NCBI GenBank assembly: GCA_036925085.1
Contig: JAUPFP010000003.1
Coordinates: forward strand, 10,376,008-10,440,007
DNA: 64,000 bases
Direction of reading: 5' to 3'
Origin: Brachycybe producta
Taxonomy: Eukaryota > Arthropoda > Diplopoda > Playtdesmida > Andrognathidae
Of this stretch, positions 23,101 through 35,100 are shown piece by piece. Every line of letters starts with the position of its first letter. The first letter of the stretch is position 1. A model generated the notes under the pieces. That model made no database searches. It was not told the DNA's origin and was given only the letters and a program-made list of their open reading frames with translations. A program made the translations under genes and the position numbers.

Positions 23101-26100
23101 GTTCGTAACAATCAAAGGCTTATTCAGTGTGGAATTTCATATTAATGTTCTACTATTGTAGTTACACTTACCGTTGGGTGTAATTTTATGTTAAAACTTC
23201 CTTTTAAGAACTAACATTTTAGGAAATACATTTCATTTAAGATTAAGATATAAATTGAATAAAAATTAAATCTTTTGTTTTATTTAAAAATCGCGTTTTG
23301 CAAACCTGGGTGGAGTTTAGTTCCCACAAAAGATTTTATAAATAGCAGAAAAGAATTGCTGATTTTCGGTTCATTTTGACTTTGAATAGGACTTTGTAAA
23401 TGAATTTGCATGATTTTTTTTTAAGTTCAACTCCTGGAAGCAAGAACACAACTTGAAAATAGCAGCTTGCTAATCAAGCAATTACAAGGTAAATTTTGAT
23501 TGATATTAAAATATTTATTATGTTGTTTGAAATTTTACAAAATATAACCACCTATAAAAAGAACAAAATTACTGCATGTGTTTGATTTTGCCGAAAAGCT
23601 GATGACACCAGCATTGGAAGTAGTCATGTTATCAAAAATGCCAATAGAGGCAAGATGTAACGACATCTGACTAAATTACAATTATTAAACAGTAGTTTGA
23701 TTGAATTTAAAATGTCGTTAAGGAAACGTTAAGGTTTGAAATTGTGGTGTTTTTACATGAGCCACCTTTTTATATTGGACATTGTTTATATAAGGAACAC
23801 ATATTGAAGTCAGTTTTTTATATGCCATATGTGAATTCTTATTAATGTTAACAGATCAAATCGAAAACTTGGAAAAGGAACTTCGTCAATTACAAGATGG
23901 AAATAAGAAAGAACAGAAGCTGACAATCATTTACAAAAGCGAGGTGGAACCGCCCACGCCATCTGTAACTTTGCCACTGCCTCCTCGATCACAATCTCCG
24001 CAATCGGAAACGACTAACGGGACGCCGAGTGTTCAGGAGGATTCTAATCATTCGAATTTTCTCAAAACCGAAATAGAAAAGCTTAAAGGTAAGTTTATTG
24101 CAATTTACCTGTTTTGACCACTTCACATTCGTTGTTGCAATCCTTATTTTTAGTTGAGCAACTAAGTTTTTGTGTTAAATGTTCAGTTTTTAATATATGC
24201 ACGCAATAAGTGTCATCAGTTGCATTAGTGCACAAGTGACTTTAGAGAAACTTTCTTCTCTACCCGTGCAGTTTTCAGGTACTTGGCTTTTAATACGAAA
24301 CACTACGTTTTTACCAAAGAAAAAATCGGTTAAGTACTATATTTTTAGGAACGATGTTATTGAAAGAAAAAAACTACTGAAATTATTATAGCTTCAATGG
24401 AAAAATTGAAATCGTTTTCTTCAAACATTCATTTGTTGAAGTTTATTTTCATAGATCAGGGCCCCGTTTCACAAAACTACAAGTCTTGTCAATGACAATT
24501 GTAGATTACATGTATGAACGTACTTGTAATCACAAGTTGTTTGGAACCGGTGTTTCACAAAGATTTCCAAAAGTTGTTTGTAACACGTGTAGTTGGCAAA
24601 ATTTGCAAGTAACAAGAACATAATCTATACAAGTCGTTTCTTTTCTTCACGCATAATTCAATAGTGTCAAAAATGTCTTAGTGTTGTATTAATGAATAAG
24701 CTGTTTTATTAAAAAAATACGAGTTAAGGACAAGCCACATGTAAAACAATCTACCTACCTTTTGAGTTAAGCCCCGTTTTCACAATGATAGTTGTCACGA
24801 TAGTTGCTGTCATGACAGAACTATCACGTTACTTCAAGACGTGTAAACAGTTGCTATCCTGAGGGTAGCTGTCATGAAAGTTGCGATAGTTTCCTTTTAC
24901 TATAACAACTGTATACATGTCTTGAAGTAACGTGCTAGTTCTGTCATGACAGTGATGCTTTATTTGACAAGTTCACTTAATTATACAGCACAAAACACAT
25001 CAGCTGTTAAGAAATGTGCTTGAGTCAACAACAGTGTTGCCTCTACCTCCAGATGCCAAATTTCCCTACAATAATAGTAGTAGTAGTAGTAGTAGTAGTA
25101 AGTGGTCACTCAACAACTACTACTATTACGACAGTTCTGTATGCACAGTGATAGTAATTATAATTGTTACTGTACTATCACTGTTGCAATAGTACTGTCA
25201 ACTATCTAGTCAAACGAGATAGTGTGAAAGTGTTATCGCAGCAGTGTGATAGTTCTCGCGATAGTTGCTGTCATGACAGCAGCTATCGTGAAAACAAGGC
25301 TTAAGGTAGAAAATGTTTGGTAAGCAACAAGTGTCAGTCACAAGTTCATCAACTACACTTGTCAGTTCCAAGTGATCTTTTTGGGGTTTACATGTAATTT
25401 ACTTGTAAGTTGTTAAAATTCACTTGTTATTACTAGTGTTATAACAGCGTATAATATTAATAACTAGACATTTTGTTAAACTTATACAAAATTACTTGTT
25501 AGTTACAAACTTGTATCTTTGTGAAAAAGGCCTCAGGTGAAAAAAAAACTGTCGTTTGGAATTCTTTTATGTTTTATTTTTTAATAATGATTGAATGTGC
25601 TTTTTTTTGGTTATTGTATGTTTTGTGTTTAAAAGTTTCTATAGAACTTATTTATGCATTTAATGTGAAGATGATATGCTTAAAACTTGATATTACTATT
25701 GTTGTCCTGTAAATTAATGTTTGGTTTTGTCTAAATAATTGTTTTAACATTTCTAGTATCATTTCTGGGTTCTTGGTTTTCTTTTGTTTCTGTTACGCAT
25801 GTTAACACGCACCTCTTTCTTTGTAGACACGATTGAATATCTCCAGGTATCTGTCAAACAGCATGTTTGCTGCGTTGTGTTGTTACAAGGTTTGTTGCAT
25901 GTATTTATGGCTGTGGTCTTGCTTAAAAAATGCATAGTTTTTCAGCATTGGACATTATCTTCTGCAATATGCATTTTGAATTGCTTAATGTATGCTTTTT
26001 GGTTATCGTAATGTTATACTTCACTACATAATTTTGGTTTGGCAGTTCTATGCAGTGGACCAAAAGATGCACTTATATCTAACTCATAGTGAGAAACAAG

Positions 26101-29100
26101 GCAAATAATAATCAGCTGGTTAAGACAGACGTGCACTTCTTCTATTTAAAGTCAGAATTACCCATATTATCTGGAGAAATTGATCACAATTTTTTTTTGA
26201 ATTTGAATTTGAAAAATTACTCTGCAAGCAGCCATAAAGGCCTATGGCAGAGGGACAAGAGTCCAAGTGCAGCATAGAAAATCTATTGTCAAAACCAGAA
26301 AATATAAAACCCCAATGATATAAACCCAACAACAATTTCAATATTTTTTAATGCTGCAAATATATGCATTGTCAAAACAAAACAAAATTATGACTCCCAT
26401 AAAATTCGCTTTTCCTGCACAAAATCCCCAGCAAGCGAGTTCCATTGTCGAATCGCCCTCGGGACAAATGACCAGTAATAAGAATCTGTTCGTGCAAAAA
26501 TCTCTCCAACTTTGTTAGAGTGGTCATCCCTACCCAAATATAATGCCCTGCAAAGTTTACTTGAAGTAGGTTTAGGGCAAGAGCCTTCTAGCATTCGATT
26601 AAAGATATTAAGATTAAAATCTGAACGTCTTGCAAGTAAACTATCCCAACCAAGCTCTGAAAGCATTTTAGTTACACTGTCGGCATATCCATATTTACCA
26701 CAAACAAACCTAGCAGCCCTGCGTTGGACCATTTCTATAGAGTGAGCTAAGTTCTTTGTGGGGATTCCACACGGAGCTGCAGTATTCTAGATGGGGACGT
26801 ACTAATGATTGATATGCTATACATTTTACCTCCCTGGGACACCTTCTTAGAACGCGTTGACTAAACCTAAGCATCTGCATAGACTTGGAAATAATCTGTT
26901 CGACATGCAGCTTCCAAGAAAGTTTAGCTGTAATCGTTACCCCCAAATATTTATAAGAATTTACGTTATTAAGTGGAATGGCCCCTATTCTATATGGAAA
27001 TATTATTGGATTCTTTCCCCTAGCTACCCTCATTACACAACATTTTCCCTTATTAAGTTGAAGTTGCCATTTAGAACTCTATGCCTCTATTGCTTTCAAG
27101 TTACTATCAATAATATGGCAATCATTGTCAGAGGTAACCTCACGATAAATTATTGTATCATCTGCAAATAGCCGGCAATTGCTGCTAACTTGACTGCTGA
27201 GGTGATTGATATATATATAAAAGAAACAGAAGCGGACCCAACACACTACCCTGAGGAACCCCTGATGTAACCCCTATCCAGTCAGATTCAGACCCACCTG
27301 CAACAACCCTTTGTTTCCTGTCACTCAAAAAAGAATGCACCCATTTATACACCTGTTCACCCAATCCATACCCACTAATTTTTGTCATTAGTTTTGAGTG
27401 AGAAACTGTGTCAAATGCCTTGCAGAGATCAAGAAAAACCAAATCTATCTGACTGCCTTTGTCTAAAATTTTCTGAAGGTCATCAACTAAAAGAATAAGC
27501 TGGGTTTCACATGAACGCCCCCTAAAAAACCCATGCTGGTTATCACACAAAAGATTGTTTTCCATAAGAAAATTCATTGAGGAGGGATATATAATATGTT
27601 CAAGGACCTTGCAAACTATCAAGGTTAAAGACACGGGTCTGTAATTAGTTACCTGAGACTTGTCTCCTGATTTAAAAATTGGACTAACATTAGCTAATTT
27701 CCACATATCTGGTACAATACCTACATCTAAACTCTGTTGAAAAATTAACTGAAGGTATGGACCCAACTCTTGTGCAAGATTTTTTAAAATGATAGCATAC
27801 ATCCCATCTGGACCACAGGTTTTATTTGAGTCTAATTTTAGAAGTTGCTTGACTATCCCATCTGCAGTTATTACAATTTGATCCATAAAAAGAGAGGTTG
27901 AAGGAAAACCCTCATGTGGTATGCCATCATCAATTGTGAAGACCTTCTTGTATTGTTCATTTAATAAGGTAGCTTTCCCTACTGGATCTGAAACAAGCTT
28001 CCCATTTGTGTCAACCAGAGAAGGAATAGATTCTCTACTTCGCCTAGAGTTCTTGATGTAACGCCAAAATAATTTTGGGTCCGTTTTTAACCATTCTCCA
28101 AGCGTTTCTGTTTTAAAATTATCGTGAGCTAACAAGATTTCCCGTTTCGCTGCTGTGCGTGCAATACGGAATTCATTGCAATTCACTAATTTTGGGTGAT
28201 TTCTAGCCCTATTCCTCCATAAGCGTTGCTTACGAAGAGCCCTTTTAACTTTGCTAGTGTACCATACTGGTGTGGCACAGTCTCTAACTACCTTGGTTGG
28301 AATAAAGGAGGAAGACCCATTTAAAATTAAACTATGAAATCGTGACCAATTCAAATTCACATTTTGAGGATGAAAACATCCTTTAAATTTATGAAAATTA
28401 TCTATCAAATGTGACTTAAAACCATCCCAATTACATTTGTTAAAAAGAAACACTACTCTTTTAACCTCAGAAATTTTTTCCACACATGCATTAACATCAC
28501 CTAAGACAATCTGATGATCACTAATTCCCCCTGATACCCTAACATTGGATAATAACTCTGGGTTATTAGTCAGTACTACATGAAGTACTACATTGAAGTT
28601 ACGTTGATTAAATTTTTCTGATGAACTCTCCGCTACACCTAGATAGTTTAAAAAAGTGCCTTCTACAATGAAGGTGCACTTGATGCAAGTAGGTCGTTTA
28701 TTTTGTCTCTGTCGCGTTAGATGGCGCCACTATCCCTCCCATAGAAATGTTCTTGCACTCTTCAAATCTTGAGTCACCTTCCTTTTTTCAAGCAAACTTT
28801 TAATTGTGTCGCTATTTCTAAATGCTTTCTTCACATATGTTCTGGGTAAGTTTGTCACACTGGTAATGTTGTTTTGAGGCTTTTTATAGCTGAAAGGCAT
28901 TTATTTCAACTGAATTGGCGAGTGTAGTTTGCCACCTATGGAGGTTGGTGCTATCTACCTTGCATTTACACAAGTATTTTTTTTATGGAGCTCTCTTAAG
29001 CAATAAATATTTTGAATGATGTTGGAAATGAATGAAGCAAACTTCAAAGAATGGTCTATGGTCTCACAAGAAACGCACGTTCCTAACTTATTGTGATTCC

Positions 29101-32100
29101 ATTTTGAATAAAATGTGTTGGTGAACCTGGTCGCTCTTGACACATAGATCACTTTCCGTGGTTGGATTTGACTGCAAAATGAAGCCGCCTTATCACGGGA
29201 ACCGCCCACTTCGAGTCGCCCGTAATGTTTGTAATGTTGTTCCGGTGTGTTTGAGTGAACTGTAAAAGGAGTCGAATTGTCGGTGATTGACAACTTTCTG
29301 GGTACAAAATTTCTATTGCAACCACAGACCGGCCACCTGCGATAACATTGTGCCTTAGTCGCCTTAGGCTTTTTGTAAGGAGGCATGCAATACTACATGC
29401 TGGTATTAATAATGTGTTTTGAGGAAAATCGGCCTACATAAGGTTTTTTTGTTTTAATAAAGCAACAGTGATACAAAAAAATGGAAGTTTTGGATTGGCT
29501 AGAAGGCAAAACACGAATTTGAGTTACTGATTTAATTAATCTAGTGGATTAATTAATTAAGTCAGTAACTCAAGTTCGTGATTTGTCTTCTAGACATAAG
29601 TCAGAACGACATTCTGACATACGTAAATCGTTTAACTAAGCAGCTGGGGAGTGATAGTCACAAAGTTACAAATATTCAAGTTTTCAAGCCGCTCATTATT
29701 ACATTTTAATCTTAGATAGGACGTATGTTACACATAGACTAACATTTCCGTTAGTTGCATGAAATACATACAAAAAGCTTTGTTTTTGTTGCCTTTGCAC
29801 CCCTGCCTCTTAAGTTAAATTTGTAATCGAAATAGCACAACCATAAAGGGCATTAAAATACAGTAGAGCCCCGATTATCTGTGCTAATGTGCACCAAGAA
29901 CTGTTTGGCTATGGTCAAACTCGATTAACCCGGAATAGTTTTGTATATTGTCCTTGCGACAATGTTCCCCTTTCCTTTGGGTAAAAGAAAATACATGTCA
30001 TCGATAATAAAAGTGTTAATAAAGTTGGCAGACTGAACTGAACCCGAGAAATAAGTGTTAAATGTTTCTTGGAGATAGGCTCAGATAACACGGAATCTCG
30101 GATAATCGCGATTCTACTGTATATGGTAAATTGTCGTTAAACATTTGCATTGAAATGCTGTGAATGTAATTTTCTGTTGTTAGTTGTTATACTAACACAG
30201 ATAAGGCAGAAATAAGCTGAACAATTGCTGTTCAACTCGCACCTCACTTGAAAACTGCTCGTGCTTTTTGTTATGCTTTACCATTTAATTTTTTTGCCAG
30301 TTTTATTACGTTATGACTAGAACAGCAAGGTCTTTGCTAAAGTGTTTTTGTCCGCCAACTTTGCGTAAATGTTTTATTATTTTTTAGTAATATATCTGTT
30401 TGTATATTTGAAAATGATCAGAGCTTTTGGCGGAAACTAGAGAAAATAAACTACGAAGCGAGAGGGAGGTTGTGCGTTTCAAAGGTGAGGCTAATTGTGG
30501 GGTAAAGGTGTTAATTGGTTAAAAAGTGAAAATGAAACGTTGATTTTATTGTGCAGCCGATCTGGAAGATGCTCGTAATAATGTCAAAAAGGCAGCCGAT
30601 GATTCGAACCTTTTGAGGCAGCAATTGCAACTTGCGCAGATTCAAGGAAAAGAAAAGTCTGAAGTAGTTTTGAAACTTCAAGGTATGCAACACGGGACCG
30701 TATTTGTTTTTGTTAGTGGGATTGGCTTTATTTGTTTCTATTTATATTAAAGAACAACTGAAACATGCCGAGGTATCAACTCGAGATACTCAGCAACAGA
30801 TATTGGCATTAAAAGACAGGCTAAGGAAGGAGCAGCACGTTGTCAATGCAAAAGAAGAAGAAATCGACACTCTTCGACGTATGCATGATGAAATCTGTTT
30901 GAGATTTTAACCTCTTACTGAATTTGATTATTTATTGGATCAGAGCAACTGATGGACGCTCAACACAGCTATAAGCAAGCACACAATGAAGCCGAACAAT
31001 TAAGAAGTTAGTATTGCTTTTTTGTTACATTCGGGAGTCAGTAATTTAGTTAATTTCAGTGAAAATGGGCAAGTAATAAAACATTGATACAAAGCGCAAT
31101 TTGAGGCTTTATAAAAATGTTTCTAAAGTTTGGTTTGGTTTTTTAGGTAAAGTTGAAGTGTTTAGTGAACTATTAAAGAATCAAACTAGTGGAGATTCTT
31201 CTGCTTCGGGTATAATTAATGTTTTTCTTCTAATCCTTTGTGGGCAATGGTCATTATATTCTGCCATTAAAATAAGTCTGTCTTACCCGTTTAGAACTTC
31301 AGCTGATTCGAGATCAATATGTAGCGTTAAGTGGTACAGTGCAAGGCCTCGAATCTGAACTAAGACAGTAAGTGTTTGTTTTTAACTTGATTTTTGGGAA
31401 ATTTTTGGTTGCATCTCATTTTTTTAGGGTTAGAAATGAGAAGGCAAAACTACAGGAAGAATATTCGATGATCGCTCAAGTTAAAAATAGGTTAAGTGTC
31501 TCGTCACCATCTTCGATGTTGTCGTCGAGTGAAGATATTGAATCATTGCGATTCGAAGTTGAGGAATCGAAAGAAAAGGTTTTTTTTTTGCTGACATCAA
31601 TTGGTCAATTTCTATTTGGGCTGTCAGTACAATGGTTATTTTTTTTATTATTCAGCTCCTTGCAGCTTATGGTGAAATAGTCAGTTTAAAAGAAACGTGT
31701 AATGCATATAATGAAGAAAAGACAAGGTTACGCCAGGAACTTGATATGGGCAATCAGGAATTTCAGGTTTGTGGCCAGTTTTCATTTTAATCATTTTTTA
31801 TTGACGTGTGTTTGTATTCATTTGGCAAGACTTAACAAAAATCAGGTTATTCGTGCTTGCTTGCAAATGCCCGCTTGTTGAATTGCTGATTTAAATTAGG
31901 GGTAGTTAAACTTGTGAATGTTATGCCATTGAAATATGAAAATCTTGTTTCTACTTTTTTTTTAGTTATTACTTTAGTTTTTTTAAGTAGTATTGTGTGA
32001 AGCACAATGAAAATGAAAAGAAAAATTTTAACCATTTGTTCCTTCTGGCTGTGAGAAGGAAATTGTTTTGATAATTGCTAAATAGTGAATTCATATCTAT

Positions 32101-35100
32101 AAGTATATTCTGTAATTCGTTACATATTAGCAGTGTTTACGAAGTTTCAGATGAACAGTTTTAGCACTTTAAGTATAGGGTCAAACTTAGACATGTTGCG
32201 ATAATACGCGAATGTGGCTTGCTTAAAAGGTGCGATTCAAACAGGATCCTGGTGTATTTATTGACTTGAGTCTGCTTTTTTAGATTATTACACACACGAG
32301 GGGCACTAGATAAGTAATCTGCCTCGCTTAGAAGTGATACTGTTGTTGCACTCAAATCTTGTGTGCACGTAGTGACATGCTTTGGTAGTTATACTGCAGA
32401 GCGTGGTCATCACAGTTGGTTGCTCACTTAGTCTCAGAGGTTACATCATTGGTGGTGTCCTGTTACTACATGACAGGAATGTTATTATTGCCCTTCCCAC
32501 TCGGATGTATTAGGGCATGACAATCCCTATATTTTTATAGCTAGCTCCTTTCTTTAACAAGATTTATGTATCGCTATTGAGCTGAAGCCCAACAAAAACA
32601 TCCACTTAGAAGATACTCTTAAATGTCAATTGGTACCGCTGCACAGTATTTTTGAAATTCACTGCAGCTCCAACTTTGCCCCTCCATCTTCGAACCATCA
32701 TTGAAACATTGTATTTGGTTCTCTTCTAAGTCCTTCTCTACTCATTCAGATACTTGGTAAATAGTGAGCTCACTGGGATGTTGTTGCAACTCTAGGCTTA
32801 GTGGCACTTCTAATGACTTGCAATATACAATCCTATTTTGATGTAGTTTGAATTTGCCTTCTGCAATTAGTCATAGTGGAGCACATCTGGCTAGTACTTG
32901 TATTGTCTTATTGGATGTGTTTGTAGTACTATAACATTTGGTGATTTGCCTTCATGAAGGGGCTTTGAGAAGCCTCCAATCTAGCTTTAATCCTTGAGTG
33001 TTTCCTCTTTTATTCCCAAATCTCTGCACTGTATAATATCATGGGCTCTCAGTAACTGCTAAGTAAATGCTCCGCAGTATTTTAGGGGATGTACCCCAAG
33101 AATTACCACAAATGTACATCACCTTAACTGCTATTGATATTGCCTTGCGTTGAAGGTATTTCACATGATCAATCCAGAAGAACTTAGGATAGGATTACAG
33201 ATATTTGTTTGGATCCCAAGGGTATTATGATCCCTGCAATGACAACTTTAGGCCCTCTAATGATGATAGCAGCTGGAAAGAATATAGCTCCAGTCTTGTT
33301 AACGGAAAACTGCAGTTTACTCTTGTCTGCCCAATTCATACACTTTTCCTATAACCCTTGGTACCTTCTTTTCAATCTCTTTTGCAGACCTAGCACTAAT
33401 AAATAGGATAATATCGTCTGCAAAGGCTTGAACAGAGTCCTCTCTCCCTAGAGTCCCTTTAATTGATTCAAACCAATGTTCCGTGAGCACCAGACGCAAT
33501 ATTGGCCCTGAACAGGCGCCTTGTGGACAACCCATGTTAACCTCTAATTTCACTGGACCAGAACTGACAACACGTTCTTGGAGAAAGACACGAGAAGTCT
33601 AAACAGATTTGGTGGACACCCAAACTTCTTCAATTGCTCCACGATGGCTGGCGGCCATGTATTGTTAAATGCATTTTTGATATCCAGAGAAATGGCCAGG
33701 AGGTGTCTCTTCTTGGCTTTTTGAAGCAATATCACCTCTCTAAACCTGGCTTATGCCTGTATGGTGCTCCTACCCTTCCGGAACCCAAATTGTTTCTTAG
33801 AGGGGAGTCCATTTTTCTCTAGAAAAAATTTCAGTCTTCTTGGATACAAACGGTCAAGTACTTTACCGACACAAGGCAGCATACAAATGGGATGTAACTT
33901 TGTGTTCGGTTCTTTTGGAATCTGGACCACCTTCGCCACTTTTCATGGTTTTGGAGAGTTCCCAGCTTCTATGCATTTGCTGAGTAACTTCTTAAGAGAG
34001 TGATTACCACAAGTACTGAGAGGATTGATAATAGCTGGGGGTAAATTTTCCGGGCCAGGGGCCTTGTTTATGGTGATATCTTCTATAACCCACTCTAACT
34101 CCATACTGGAATAGAGGGAGTCATTGCTAACGATAGAGCTAGTTTCACTCTGAGAATCTAGTCGTACTTGCTTTTTCCCAGTGAAAGCTGCTGCCGCTGT
34201 GCAGTTTCCATGAACTCTGTAACCCACCATGCAGTCCATGACCTGGCCTTCAGTGATTATTATTTGTTTTGGAAACTAAAGGAATGTCTCGGTGGAAAAT
34301 GTACCAAACTGCCGATGACCGTATGGATTATGCGCGGGGTGCATTTTAACCCCGACAACCACTCAACATGGGCCGACAGATATGACAGTGTACATTTAAA
34401 TTGATTGTATGTTAGTGTTTTGTCTAGGGTTTGCGATCCCACAATCCAGGGAAGGGATCATATGCGATAAATACCGGGATTTCGGAATTGGAAAAATATT
34501 TATTTAATGACTTTTAGACTTCCAATTATGCTTTTTATCTAATTAAAATGGCTGGTTAGAGGCTAGATGTATTGAAAACTATCAATAGTCAACTAGAAAG
34601 TGCTAGCATCTAACCAGTGTTTTGCTTGAAAAATTTTTTTTGGCTGATCTCTAAATAGGAGATTGTTACTTCACAGTTGGCTCCTGTGTCACAGATTGAG
34701 AAATATTTACTTGATATTTTGCGTAAAATTCCGAGCCCTAATCATTATCTGTATTAAGATGAGTATATGCACAGCTGAGTTTTTAACTCTGATTATTCTA
34801 GTCTGGTCTTTCAGATGAGCAAAATTAAAAGAAACCAGATAGTGTTTAGTAACTAGAAAGGTAGCTCAAGCCTCGGCTCAATCACTCAATTTTTATGTTT
34901 AATATCTTTCAAAATAAACTTTTTATAGACCAAAGTTTAAAAAAAAGTATCGTCTGCTTGTTTAGTTTGGTCATTTTCAAACTGACAACAGAAAATATTT
35001 ATTTTAAAAGATATTAACATGAACTACCCTTCTAGTTTAAAAAAAACTTTCAAGTTTTCTCATTGATAATTTTCAAAAGGCCATAAATAATTTATTTTTA

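Noticed and set aside
25827..25846. Possible 20-bp SLMAP micro-exon (acceptor TTTGTAG, DTIEYLQ, donor GTATCT)
   Set aside because: 20 nt does not keep the phase between exons 13 and 14, which join in frame directly; might be a poison exon but there is no support.
30704..30910. 68-codon single-exon gene with hydrophobic start
   Set aside because: It is SLMAP exon 16 with intronic sequence before the acceptor; the apparent membrane segment is intron.
31372..31680. 102-codon single-exon gene
   Set aside because: It is SLMAP exon 20 read through both flanking introns; the splice sites and phase with neighbours define the true boundaries.
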